From assembly GCA_017475555.1 (NCBI GenBank), contig JAFVFL010000020.1, positions 1 to 64,000 on the forward strand: a DNA stretch of 64,000 nt, written 5' to 3'. A program made the position numbers and the translations under genes. This DNA is from Ruminococcus sp. (GTDB lineage Bacteria; Bacillota; Clostridia; Oscillospirales; Ruminococcaceae). Numbering within the stretch: the first letter of the stretch is position 1; every line of letters starts with the position of its first letter. The notes below the pieces were generated by a model. That model was not told the origin of the DNA and did no database searches. It saw nothing but the letters and a program-made list of their open reading frames with translations. Positions 8,162 to 16,094 of this stretch are shown piece after piece.

Positions 8162-9031
8162 ATGAAAAATACAATTAATATACTTGTGGCAGGCGGAGAT
8201 GCCCGTCAGCTGTACTGTGCCGCCGGACTTGCCGCAGAGCCGGGATTTTCCGTTGAGATATGCGGAGCTGATGATATCCCGGAGGAGCTTGGGCTGAAAC
8301 GGGCTGAGCTGTCAGGCGATAAGCTGTATGACTGCGTCGTGCTGCCCGTGATACCGATAGATAATGACGGAAATATTTACGCACCGCTGAGCAGTGTACC
8401 GCTTAAAGCAGAAAAAATACGCAGCTCTCTCAAGTCCGGAGCTGTGATATTTGCCGGGCGGACTGGCACGGTGCTGCAAAACGCCTTCCCGGAAATGCGT
8501 ACCGAGGGATATATCGACCGGGAGGAGCTTAGCCTGAAAAATGCTGTGCCCACAGCGGAGGGAGCTGTGATGACAGCTCTCGGATCACTTCCGGTCACGC
8601 TGAATGGTCTGAGTGTGCTGATAGCCGGAATGGGGCGGATAGGTACTGCACTCGCACCGATACTCAAGGGCTTCGGAGCTGAAACAGCTGCCGCTGTACG
8701 CAATGAAAGAGGTGCAGCAAAGGCACGTATCGCCGGTATCCGCCCGATACGCACAGCCTCACTTGCCGGTGCTGACAATTCCGGATATTCCGTTGTTTTC
8801 AACACAGTCCCCTCGCTTGTTTTCGGCTATGAGGAGCTGAAAGGCTTCAGGCAGGACTGCCTGTTCATCGAGCTTGCCTCTGAGCCGGGAGGTATCGACA
8901 CCGAAGCCGCAGAGTGCCTCGGTCTGAGAGTAATATCCGCTCCCGGACTTCCCGGAAAGACAGCACCCGTGACGGCGGGGCATATCATCGCTGAGACGAT
9001 AGCTGAGGTGATAAATGAGGAGGTGAGCTGA
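8162..9031 (+). CDS. dpaA: Dipicolinate synthase subunit A
   Basis: 289 residues (SpoVFA). With DpaB it oxidises dihydrodipicolinate to dipicolinic acid, made in the mother cell and packed into the spore core. The N-terminal part begins INILVAGGDARQLYCAAGLA, a family hallmark. The C-terminal part holds a Rossmann motif (SVLIAGMGRIGTALAPILKGFG) for NAD(P). Possible sigma-K -10 (CATATTATG, 8115-8123) lies about 40 bp upstream with an AC 16 bp before it, which would match mother-cell timing. The dpaB start lies 2 bp after its stop. Confidence 0.95.
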   Translation: MKNTINILVAGGDARQLYCAAGLAAEPGFSVEICGADDIPEELGLKRAELSGDKLYDCVVLPVIPIDNDGNIYAPLSSVPLKAEKIRSSLKSGAVIFAGRTGTVLQNAFPEMRTEGYIDREELSLKNAVPTAEGAVMTALGSLPVTLNGLSVLIAGMGRIGTALAPILKGFGAETAAAVRNERGAAKARIAGIRPIRTASLAGADNSGYSVVFNTVPSLVFGYEELKGFRQDCLFIELASEPGGIDTEAAECLGLRVISAPGLPGKTAPVTAGHIIAETIAEVINEEVS

Positions 9032-9033
9032 AA

Positions 9034-9645
9034 ATGGCAGATCTTAGCGTCCTCAGCGGTCTGAGGATAGGGTACGCCATGACCGGGTCGTTCTGCACCT
9101 TTGAACGCAGCCTTCAGGCGGCACAGGAGCTGAAAAATGCAGGAGCACAGCTGCTGCCGATAATGTCTGAAACGGCTTCGTCAGTGTCCACAAGATTCGG
9201 CACAGCACAGGAAAATGTAAAAAAGCTGGCTGACATCTGCGGCAAAGAGGTGATAACAGCGATAGATTCCGCAGAACCGATAGGCCCCATGTCGCTGACC
9301 GACCTTATGATAGTTGCACCGTGTACCTCGAATACTGCGGCAAAGCTGGCGTGCGGGATAACTGATTCTGCGGCACTTATGGCTGTAAAATCCCACCTGC
9401 GGAGCGGAAAGCCTGTGCTTCTTGCGGTCGCTTCAAACGATTCGCTTCTTGCGTCTGCGAAGAATATCGGGGAGCTTTTCAACCGCAAAAGCTACTATTT
9501 TGTACCTATGCTGCAAGACGATATCAATAAAAAGCCGGCGTCACTCGTTGCGGAATTTTCTCTGCTCCCGGAGGCGGCAGCGGCAGCAATGAAGGGAATA
9601 CAGCTCAGACCCATGATATATCATGATATCCGTAAATTTCCATGA
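9034..9645 (+). CDS. dpaB: Dipicolinate synthase subunit B, flavoprotein
   Basis: 203 residues (SpoVFB). The flavoprotein fold is indicated by IGYAMTGSFCTFERSLQAAQEL and by MIVAPCTSNTAAKLACGITD, the FMN-binding loop of the Dfp/UbiX-like family. The ribosome site GAGGAGGTGAGC lies inside the end of dpaA, so translation is coupled. It partners DpaA in dipicolinic acid formation. Its length matches the family. Confidence 0.95.
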   Translation: MADLSVLSGLRIGYAMTGSFCTFERSLQAAQELKNAGAQLLPIMSETASSVSTRFGTAQENVKKLADICGKEVITAIDSAEPIGPMSLTDLMIVAPCTSNTAAKLACGITDSAALMAVKSHLRSGKPVLLAVASNDSLLASAKNIGELFNRKSYYFVPMLQDDINKKPASLVAEFSLLPEAAAAAMKGIQLRPMIYHDIRKFP

Positions 9646-9671
9646 TTCTCAGCCCGTTGAGCGGATATACT

Positions 9672-9698
9672 ATATTTGCGGAACGATTCCGCAAATAT
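9672..9698. other. Perfect 12-bp hairpin between dpaB and the deacetylase gene
   Basis: ATATTTGCGGAA (9672-9683), loop CGA, TTCCGCAAATAT (9687-9698). No T-run follows on either strand, so it may be a weak attenuating or stabilising structure or a palindromic protein site. Confidence 0.5.
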
Positions 9699-9720
9699 CC
9701 GCAGTCGGGGGGAAAGACCG

Positions 9721-10479
9721 ATGAAATACAGATCTGCCGCAGCAGGACTTATCGCTTCTGCGGCGGCGGTCACAGCAGTTTCCGGGCAGCCTGCGTTGTA
9801 TTCGTCAGCAGCTGACACCACCTGTATCGGTTATGGTCAGGGAACGGCTGTAGACGGAGAAAACCGCCCGGACGGAGCTGTGCAGTTTACGCAGCGATAT
9901 GAAGAGCTTGACGCAGCTGCACTGTCAAAGGACACAAAGAGGATAATCCTCACCTTTGACCAGGGCTATGAAAATGGCTATACCGCAGCAATTCTTGACA
10001 CCCTGAAGGAAAAGGACGCAAAGGCGATATTCTTTCTCACAGGCGACTATGCCAAAAGGGAGGAATCGCTCGTGAAGCGGATGATAGCAGAGGGGCATAT
10101 GCTCGGAAATCACGGCATGACCCATGCAAGTCTCCCGAAGCTCTCAGATGATGAGGCGAGAGAGGAGATAATGTCGCTGCACGAATTCGTCCTGAACAAC
10201 TACGGCTATGAGATGCAGTATTTCCGGTGTCCATGCGGAGAATACTCCGAAAGGGCACTGGAGCTGATACAGGAATGCGGCTATAAGACGCTGTTCTGGA
10301 GCTTTGCTTATGTGGACTGGATAACTGACAGCCAGCCGCTCCCGGCGGAGGGAATACAAAAGCTCACAGCATCAGCTCACGGGGGAGAGATACTTCTCCT
10401 GCATTCTGTATCATCAACAAATGCACAGATACTCGGAGAGGTCATTGATAATTTCAGGGCAATGGGATATACTGTGTAA
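9721..10479 (+). CDS. pdaA: PdaA-like polysaccharide deacetylase (cortex delta-lactam)
   Basis: 252 residues from the ATG at 9721, which follows GGGGGGAAAG. Signal peptide at residues 1-25, then an NodB-homology domain. ILTFDQGYENGYTAAIL is the PdaA form of motif 1, GHMLGNHGMTHASL supplies the zinc His pair, YFRCPCGEYS is motif 3 and ILLLHSVS motif 5. Motif 3 reads FRCPCG where RPPxG is usual. PdaA enzymes N-deacetylate muramic acid on the way to muramic-delta-lactam of spore cortex. The location after dpaAB supports a sporulation role. Confidence 0.85.
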   Translation: MKYRSAAAGLIASAAAVTAVSGQPALYSSAADTTCIGYGQGTAVDGENRPDGAVQFTQRYEELDAAALSKDTKRIILTFDQGYENGYTAAILDTLKEKDAKAIFFLTGDYAKREESLVKRMIAEGHMLGNHGMTHASLPKLSDDEAREEIMSLHEFVLNNYGYEMQYFRCPCGEYSERALELIQECGYKTLFWSFAYVDWITDSQPLPAEGIQKLTASAHGGEILLLHSVSSTNAQILGEVIDNFRAMGYTV

Positions 10480-10484
10480 AAATA

Positions 10485-10514
10485 GAGCGGAGATGTTCCC
10501 CAACATCTCCGCTC
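10485..10514 (+). terminator. Terminator after the pdaA-like gene
   Basis: GAGCGGAGATGTT (10485-10497), loop CCCC, AACATCTCCGCTC (10502-10514): a 13-bp perfect stem followed by GCTTTCT. The T-run is short but the stem is very stable. Confidence 0.7.
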
Positions 10515-10655
10515 GCTTTCTGATCACCCCTCCGGGCTTCCCCAAGTCCCTTTTGCTGTCCCTATAACAGTCAGATGAGTTATATAAATTCGCAGATAAA
10601 ATCTAATATTACCATTATTATATCTGCCGTGACGTCAATAATCTGCTCAGTCCGC

Positions 10656-11612
10656 TTATTCATTTCCGCTCTCCGCTCCTGCATCCTGCGTCACTGCCGG
10701 GCTTGAGTAGCTGCTGTAGTCGTATGTGCTGCTGCCTGACGAGCCGAGGCTGTCAAGGTCGATGTCGATGAGCATTCCGTTTCCGCCGCTCGTTACCTTA
10801 GGCATTACGCCGTCCCACTTCTCGATCTGCTCGTAAGCGATCACCTTGTCGGAAAGCGACTCCTCAAGGAGCCTGTTTGCGTCTGCCTGTGCCTGTGCCT
10901 GTGCAAGTATAGCCTCTGCCTCAGCGTTCGCTGCGATGACCTTCTGCTTTGCATTTGCCTCGGCAATAACTATCGCCTGCTCCTGCTCAGTCTGGGTCTT
11001 GAGAAGATTCTGCTCGGCTACCTGCTTTGCCTCTATTGCGTTGTTGAATTCATCAGAGAAGTCAAAGTTCACGATATTGAACTTCTCGATATATATGCCG
11101 TAGCTGTTGAGCTTTGTATCAAGTGCGGACTTTACCTCGTCACCTACAGCCTGACGCTCTGTTATGAGCTGCTCTGCGGTGTACTTTGCTGTTGCGGACT
11201 TCATGCACTCCTGAACTACCGGAGCTATGAGTATAGTCTGGTAATCCGCACCGACATTCTTGTACATATCCGGAGACTTGTCCGATATGAGACGATAGTT
11301 TACAGCGATATTGCTGCTTACGGTTTGCAGATCCTTTGATACCGCAGAAGCCGGTGTCTCATAGACCTGTATCTTGTTCGACATTGGCTCTACCTGCTGG
11401 ATAAAGGGTATTTTCAGGTGAAAGCCCTCGCTGAACGATGTTGATGATACCTTGCCGAGAGTAAGCACAACGCCGGTATTTCCGGCAGGGACGATAGTAA
11501 AAGCACTCGTAACAAGGAATACTGCTATAACAAGCAGTACGATCCACTTGATACCGCTGAAGCTCCTCTTTACTGAGCCGTCCTTCCTGATCTCTTCCAT
11601 TCTTTTTGCCAT
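10656..11612 (-). CDS. SPFH/Band 7 (prohibitin-like) membrane protein
   Basis: 318 residues. A single N-terminal membrane helix (about 22-43) is followed by an SPFH domain (VPAGNTGVVLTLGKV to NFDFSDEFNNAI) and a long Ala/Glu/Gln-rich coiled coil (about 190-255). The C-terminal tail is Ser/Gly/Tyr-rich. Prohibitin-type proteins form large membrane rings or microdomains and often modulate membrane proteases, but the role here is not known. The ATG follows CGGAGGAAAAAATA. The gene lies alone between a terminator and the DUF1836 regulator. Confidence 0.88.
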   Translation of the reverse strand: MAKRMEEIRKDGSVKRSFSGIKWIVLLVIAVFLVTSAFTIVPAGNTGVVLTLGKVSSTSFSEGFHLKIPFIQQVEPMSNKIQVYETPASAVSKDLQTVSSNIAVNYRLISDKSPDMYKNVGADYQTILIAPVVQECMKSATAKYTAEQLITERQAVGDEVKSALDTKLNSYGIYIEKFNIVNFDFSDEFNNAIEAKQVAEQNLLKTQTEQEQAIVIAEANAKQKVIAANAEAEAILAQAQAQADANRLLEESLSDKVIAYEQIEKWDGVMPKVTSGGNGMLIDIDLDSLGSSGSSTYDYSSYSSPAVTQDAGAESGNE

Positions 11613-11658
11613 TATTTTTTCCTCCGTTTATTGATAGTTCTTTTCCGTTTTTTGATCA

Positions 11659-12246
11659 TCACGGCTTTATTTCCGCCAGTATCCCCTGCATTGCAGCCTC
11701 AGCCTCGCTCCGCAGCACTGCACTCCGGTAAGCCATGATACATACATACATCGCCTTGTGGAGCTTTTCGCCGTTCGCCCGCACGGGCTTGTCAAGGCTG
11801 TTTATCTCCGTCAGGATGATCGCATTTACCTCGTCAGGAGTGAAAGCCTCCTGCTCACCGGCGTTGAAGATTATCCTGCAAAGGCAGTTGTAAAGCTCGA
11901 TATCCTCTATTATATCATCAGATGTGTCCTCAACATCGCCGTTGATGTAGGTCATGAGCCTTGCGATATTTTCGAGCGTCATCGCACCCCTGAGCATATT
12001 GATGATAAGGATACGGAGTATCTGCTTTTCGGAGTATTTTTTCCCTTTTCCGGGCGATACCCAGCCCCGCTTTATCCAGTTCTGGATAGTTGAGCCTTCA
12101 AGCCCCGTTATCCCCGAAAGCTGCGACAGTGTAAGACCTCCTGCTGCTTCGAGTATCGGTGCTATCACCGAAAATGCAGCATCATGGGCTGAGGGCGTAT
12201 ATTTTATCGTAGTTCCGGGTATATATTTTATTGTGTTCTGTTCCAA
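11659..12246 (-). CDS. DUF1836 family protein, MerR-like DNA-binding regulator
   Basis: 195 residues. Residues about 37-75 (LTLSQLSGITGLEGSTIQNWIKRGWVSP) form a helix-turn-helix of MerR/DUF1836 style, followed by KYSEKQILRILIINMLRGAMTLENI. The rest is helical. The start is a TTG at 12246, because the next ATG is deep inside the domain and AGGAG lies nine bases upstream. A perfect palindrome sits inside its own promoter spacer, so it may autoregulate. The targets are unknown. Confidence 0.75.
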   Translation of the reverse strand: MEQNTIKYIPGTTIKYTPSAHDAAFSVIAPILEAAGGLTLSQLSGITGLEGSTIQNWIKRGWVSPGKGKKYSEKQILRILIINMLRGAMTLENIARLMTYINGDVEDTSDDIIEDIELYNCLCRIIFNAGEQEAFTPDEVNAIILTEINSLDKPVRANGEKLHKAMYVCIMAYRSAVLRSEAEAAMQGILAEIKP

Positions 12247-12276
12247 AGTCTCACACTCCTTTCATGTGATGTATTG

Positions 12277-12305
12277 ATTATATCACAGGTTCACGTGAAC
12301 TTCAA
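12277..12305 (-). promoter_or_regulatory. Promoter of the DUF1836 gene with GTTCACGTGAAC operator in the spacer
   Basis: Minus strand: TTGAAG (12305-12300), 17-bp spacer, TATAAT (12282-12277). The perfect 12-bp palindrome GTTCACGTGAAC (12289-12300) fills most of the spacer and touches the -35 box. A further TGTGTTCAC half-site follows at 12307-12315. The gene-free stretch further right (12316-12460) is T-rich and shows nothing else. Confidence 0.7.
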
Positions 12306-12460
12306 ATGTGTTCACAAGCCTGAAACTGGCATTCCACACAGCTTATCTCATTTATCCTCGCTTTTTCTCACTTTATCACAGTTTTTCTCATTATTTCTTT
12401 CGCCGCAGGATTTCTATATTTTTCTTTGTCGTTTGGCTGGGTTTCTGCATAAAATAAAAG

Positions 12461-12573
12461 AAGCAGCAGCGTGATACGCATCGCTCCGGAGTGGCATTGC
12501 TGCCCGTGAACAGCTCCGGGGCATGGGAGATATCCGGATATCAGCCCGGAGATGTGCTATCAGACTGCTGCTT
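12461..12573 (-). ncRNA. Structured 3' region or terminator downstream of spoIIID
   Basis: Read on the minus strand, the outer stem pairs AAGCAGCAG and TGATA (12573-12558) with TATCA and CTGCTGCTT (12476-12461) across a 2x2 internal loop. It is followed by CTTTTATTTT. Inside are further GC-rich arms, including the palindrome GATATCCGGATATC (12529-12542) and CTCCGGGC/GCCCCGGAG. It could be a large branched terminator of spoIIID or an independent small RNA. Confidence 0.4.
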
Positions 12574-12589
12574 TGATATAGCGGACGGG

Positions 12590-12871
12590 TCAGCCTTCCC
12601 GTCCGCAGCTGTTTTTTCTTTGTGCAAGCTCCCGGTACTTGCGGCGTGTAGCCATTCCGCCCCGGATATGCCGCTCCTTTTTATTTATTTCAAGTACCTG
12701 CTTGACTTTTTCATACAGCTCCGGATCCTCACGCCTGAGCCTTTCACTGACGTCCTTGTGTACCGTGCTTTTGGATATACCGAACTTGCCTGCGGCGGAT
12801 CTGACTGTAGCACCATTTTCGGATATGTATCTGCCGAGCAGAACTGCTCTCTCAGCCGGCTGTGTTTTCAA
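12590..12871 (-). CDS. spoIIID: Sporulation transcriptional regulator SpoIIID
   Basis: 93 residues. SpoIIID is a DNA-binding regulator of the mother cell that tunes sigma-E and sigma-K genes. The helix-turn-helix TVRSAAGKFGISKSTVHKDVSERL is diagnostic, and KKERHIRGGMATRRKY is the conserved basic C-terminal helix. The TTG at 12871 is chosen as the start because AGGGGAG lies eight bases upstream; the GTG at 12880 sits directly against that site. A possible sigma-E promoter is GAATTT (12944-12939), 15-bp spacer, CATATAGAT (12923-12915). A GC hairpin (CGGACGGG/CCCGTCCG) overlaps the end of the gene. Confidence 0.93.
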   Translation of the reverse strand: MKTQPAERAVLLGRYISENGATVRSAAGKFGISKSTVHKDVSERLRREDPELYEKVKQVLEINKKERHIRGGMATRRKYRELAQRKNSCGREG

Positions 12872-13023
12872 GGCTATCACTCCCCTGATGTAATCCGCAT
12901 AAAAGGCGGTATTAATCTATATGCTCCTTCTCCGGCGGAAATTCGTCATAATTCGTAAGAGAGCCGTAATAATTCAGGCGATACTGATAACCAAAATGTA
13001 TTCATACTGATACAAATGTGTTA

Positions 13024-13052
13024 TTGAAATTTCCCCGGAAAGGTTATATAAT
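13024..13052 (+). promoter_or_regulatory. Upstream promoter of the large acidic protein gene
   Basis: TTGAAA (13024-13029), 17-bp spacer, TATAAT (13047-13052). Transcription from here gives a leader of about 280 nt. Confidence 0.7.
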
Positions 13053-13097
13053 ATAATTACAGCAAGAGGCTGTCAGCATAGATATACTCCGCTATAC

Positions 13098-13194
13098 CGC
13101 TCCCATTACCTCCGGAGCGTTACATACTCCGTTCGGACGGAGAAATACACACCTTTCAGACGATGCCGCCTGTTGTCAGTGACGCAGGCGGTAT
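13098..13194 (+). other. Three successive hairpins in a long 5' leader
   Basis: CGCTCC/GGAGCG (13098-13119), CTCCGT-TCGG-ACGGAG (13127-13142, a UUCG-type tetraloop neighbour) and a 10-bp stem ATGCCGCCTG/CAGGCGGTAT (13163-13194). No known riboswitch class was recognised. None is followed by a T-run. Confidence 0.45.
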
Positions 13195-13238
13195 TGCCGT
13201 ATGCGGGCGTCGTATATATGCAAATTTCAGGTTCGCTA

Positions 13239-13267
13239 TTGACTTTGGCGGGATTATATGATATATT
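13239..13267 (+). promoter_or_regulatory. Downstream promoter of the large acidic protein gene
   Basis: TTGACT (13239-13244), 17-bp spacer, TATATT (13262-13267), giving a short leader that skips the three hairpins. Confidence 0.6.
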
Positions 13268-13341
13268 TAAGCAAAGAGAGATTTCTCTCTTTCATAAGCA
13301 GACAAGAAAAAAATCAGCAATTATTATGGGAGGGTATTGGT

Positions 13342-15633
13342 ATGTCAGACAATATGGATAATTTCGACAGATTCAACGGCGATGATATACCGGATTCTTA
13401 TGATTCCGTATCCGGCGTTGAGAATGTCACAAGGAAAAGAAGAGCCGGCAGAACTGCTGCGGCTGTTTCAGCTGTCGTGGTCGCTGCTGCTGCCGGAGGC
13501 GGTATCGCTGCCTACAATCTGTCTCCGTTCGTAAAAAATCAGGTGAAGCTGAGGATAAGCTCTCCTGAGAGCTACTACGCATGGGTCAACAGCGAGAACT
13601 CAGAGGCTTGTGCTAAAAGCGTCAGCGAGAATTATAAAAAGTCAATAGAACGCCTTGAGGCAGGCAGCTCAGGCACCGTCTCCTTCACCTACACCGCAAA
13701 TGATGAAGCAAGAGAATGGCTGCTCGATGAGCTTTTCGGCGAGGACAGGGATATCTACTCAGACGAGGAGGGTGCTGAGGACGTCATTAATATCATCGAA
13801 AAGCTCGATACTGCGGCGATAGGCATTGATGTTGATTCAAAGAAGACCGATTTTTCGGGAAGTATGTTCGCTGAGTACAACGGTGAAAGGCTCATGACCG
13901 TTGATATGGCTGTGGACTACGACACCCTTGACGAGTTTATCCGTATACCGGAGCTTACAGAGCGTTGGGTGCTCATGGAGACGGGTGAGCTCCTTGAATC
14001 TGTAACGGACGAAAATTCTCTTATAGATGGCTACAAAAGGTTCATGGAGGATCCGGAATCCGTTATCACTCCTGATGAGGTAGAGGCGGAGGTCAAGAGG
14101 TACACCGACCTTTGGAACAGCAGCGTAGATGACGTAAAGCTCACTAAGTCCGCTGATGTTACTATAGATGATATTACAGTCGGCTACAGCATAGTAACGG
14201 TAACTATCGACGATGCAAAGGCTGTGCAGATAACCAAGAGCTTTGTCAACGAGCTGAAAAATGACGATATCATAAAGGGTATACTTACCGACAAGCTCGG
14301 TATCATCACGGCTGAGGAGTATGACTCAGAGCTTGATGAGGCTCTTGAGGAGATAGCAGAGCATGATTACGTCACAGATGATGTGCTGACGCTGAATACC
14401 TACATAGACGCAAACGGCGTTATCCGTGGATTACAGGCAGAGATGAACGACTATGACCTCACCTGCATAATCGGCAAGGACGGCAGCGAAGTAAGAGGAA
14501 AGATGTTCTGGAATTTCGGTTCTGACAGCTTCAATGCAGTGCTCACCGCTTCTGAGGATGACGGAAAATACACGGGTGCTGTCGATATAACGGCTGATGA
14601 CGAGACGATCTCAATAGACTTCAACGACTTTGAGATAGTTGACGAGAAGAACGGTACATTCAATGCAGATGTTATCTTTAATATCCCGGATACAGACCCG
14701 ATAGCTGTACGCTTTGAGGGTGCTGAGGAGCAGCAGGCTGTCTCGGCTGATCTGGATATCGAGGGTAAGAGCTATGGTGCTGTCCGCCTTGCAGTATCAG
14801 CTTCTGAGGGTGCTTCGCCTGAGATACCCGACAAGTCCGGTGCATTCAGGATAGACCCGGAGGCTGACGATATCAGCATAGAGGATTACGTAACTCATGA
14901 GGATTGCAGCAGGTTTGTGGCTGAGCTGCTTGAAAAGCTCGGTCTGAGCAGTGAATACGCAAAGGAAATAGGCGAAGAGGCGGCATCAAGCATTTTCGAC
15001 AGCTACAATGACTACGGGGATATCCTTGACGACTGGGACGATGAGGATATCGACTGGAGCGATGAGGATACCGACTGGGACGACGAAGATATTGACTGGG
15101 ACGACGACGACCTGAACCAGTTTTTAAGCGGCGATGATACCGGAGTAGAGGCTCTTGAGGGTCAGGCATACGTTGTTGTAATTGATGAGGACATAGAGGC
15201 AATGTACAGCGGCGATCCATATGAGACGCTTGCAGGCGACGCTGTAGTTGCGGATATAGACGGCGACGGAACGTATACGGTCAGCGTAACGGCTGATACC
15301 GACAGATACAGAAGTCTCAATGACGAAAAGCCCAGCGGCTTCACTGTTCTCGGAATAAGTATGTACAGCATTCTGGACTATAACGACCAGGAGTTCCAGC
15401 CGGATATTGATATCACGATAGATTCCCTGAAGATTGACGGGCAGGAGATACCCGTATCGGGCAAGCCTATCGTTGAGACAGGCTACGGCGATGTAGGTGC
15501 TTACCTGTACGTTTCAGGTCTTGATGACCCGGAGAGCGTGGAGGAGATATATGGCAGACCGCTGCCGCTTGACCTCTCATCCTACGGCGAGTGGACTGAT
15601 ATCGAGATAACCTTCACGGTAGCAGGACTCTGA
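13342..15633 (+). CDS. Large acidic, membrane-anchored extracytoplasmic protein of unknown function
   Basis: 763 residues from the ATG at 13342, which follows ATGGGAGGGTATTGG. A short acidic cytoplasmic N-terminus and a basic KRRAGR stop lead into one hydrophobic Ala/Val/Gly helix (about 36-60), so most of the chain should lie outside the cell. The body is beta-rich and strongly acidic with no family that I recognise; two segments (about 85-340 and 340-520) look like related lipoprotein-type domains. Residues about 563-590 are four tandem heptads of the form (D/I/T)DW(D/S)DED, a likely divalent-cation-binding stretch. The C-terminus resembles a beta-sandwich. It has two promoters and its own terminator. 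Confidence 0.75.
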   Translation: MSDNMDNFDRFNGDDIPDSYDSVSGVENVTRKRRAGRTAAAVSAVVVAAAAGGGIAAYNLSPFVKNQVKLRISSPESYYAWVNSENSEACAKSVSENYKKSIERLEAGSSGTVSFTYTANDEAREWLLDELFGEDRDIYSDEEGAEDVINIIEKLDTAAIGIDVDSKKTDFSGSMFAEYNGERLMTVDMAVDYDTLDEFIRIPELTERWVLMETGELLESVTDENSLIDGYKRFMEDPESVITPDEVEAEVKRYTDLWNSSVDDVKLTKSADVTIDDITVGYSIVTVTIDDAKAVQITKSFVNELKNDDIIKGILTDKLGIITAEEYDSELDEALEEIAEHDYVTDDVLTLNTYIDANGVIRGLQAEMNDYDLTCIIGKDGSEVRGKMFWNFGSDSFNAVLTASEDDGKYTGAVDITADDETISIDFNDFEIVDEKNGTFNADVIFNIPDTDPIAVRFEGAEEQQAVSADLDIEGKSYGAVRLAVSASEGASPEIPDKSGAFRIDPEADDISIEDYVTHEDCSRFVAELLEKLGLSSEYAKEIGEEAASSIFDSYNDYGDILDDWDDEDIDWSDEDTDWDDEDIDWDDDDLNQFLSGDDTGVEALEGQAYVVVIDEDIEAMYSGDPYETLAGDAVVADIDGDGTYTVSVTADTDRYRSLNDEKPSGFTVLGISMYSILDYNDQEFQPDIDITIDSLKIDGQEIPVSGKPIVETGYGDVGAYLYVSGLDDPESVEEIYGRPLPLDLSSYGEWTDIEITFTVAGL
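15028..15111 (+). repeat. Four 21-bp repeats coding for acidic Trp heptads
   Basis: Period 21 bp, encoding DDWDDED, IDWSDED, TDWDDED and IDWDDDD in succession. The DNA copies differ mainly at wobble positions, so the protein pattern is being kept. Confidence 0.8.
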
Positions 15634-15658
15634 TCGCTTCATAAAAGCTTAAATTGAT

Positions 15659-15728
15659 ATCCCCCTGACAGGCACACTTTTATTCAGACCTATGTTATCT
15701 GATGTGCCGGTCAGGGGGATCTTTTTTT
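15659..15728 (+). terminator. Terminator of the acidic protein gene
   Basis: ATCCCCCTGAC (15659-15669) pairs with GTCAGGGGGAT (15710-15720), with an inner GGCACA/TGTGCC, followed by seven T (15722-15728). Confidence 0.9.
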
Positions 15729-15749
15729 GTTTGCTATAACAAATAAAAA

Positions 15750-15780
15750 CCCGGAGGTATTCGTGGAGAATACTTCCGGG
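15750..15780 (-). terminator. Terminator of tRNA-Arg
   Basis: CCCGGAGGTATTC (15750-15762) pairs with GAATACTTCCGGG (15768-15780). On the minus strand the stem is followed by TTTTTATTTG. Confidence 0.85.
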
Positions 15781-15791
15781 TAAATTGAGAA

Positions 15792-15863
15792 TACGCCTGA
15801 CAGGAGTCGAACCTGCGCACATGGCGTCGGAGGCCACTGCTCTATCCACTGAGCTACAGGCGC
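15792..15863 (-). tRNA. tRNA-Arg, anticodon CCG
   Basis: A 72-nt cloverleaf on the minus strand. The acceptor GCGCCTG pairs with CAGGCGT (one G-U). The D arm is GTAGCTCAGTGGATAGAGC, the anticodon stem GTGGC/GCCAT encloses the loop CTCCGAC, and the T arm is CAGGTTCGACTCCTG. The anticodon CCG reads CGG. Discriminator base A; CCA is not encoded. Confidence 0.95.
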
Positions 15864-15927
15864 ATAAATGATAACGCTGCGGTCACAGTTAAGCTGATAA
15901 AACAGCAAAATTACAGCGTCCACTATT

Positions 15928-15972
15928 ATTATATCAAAAACACTTGAAATTTTCAAGAGGCTGTGCTATAAT
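15928..15972. promoter_or_regulatory. Divergent promoters sharing one -35 palindrome
   Basis: The palindrome TTGAAATTTTCAA (15944-15956) supplies both -35 boxes. Rightward: TTGAAA (15944-15949), 17 bp, TATAAT (15967-15972), serving the amidase gene. Leftward: TTGAAA (15956-15951), 17 bp, TATAAT (15933-15928), serving tRNA-Arg. Confidence 0.8.
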
Positions 15973-16094
15973 ATTATAAGAAAAAAAATCTTGCCACTGC
16001 GGCGATATTTTGTCAATTATTACAGAAATCAGCTTCCGGACAGATACTACGCTTCTTCATCATGATGTCCCGGAGGCGATCAGGAGGTGACATC

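Noticed and set aside
13098..13194. Leader hairpins considered as a known riboswitch
   Set aside because: None of the conserved cores of common riboswitches (TPP, SAM, cobalamin, c-di-GMP, FMN, glycine) could be recognised by eye.
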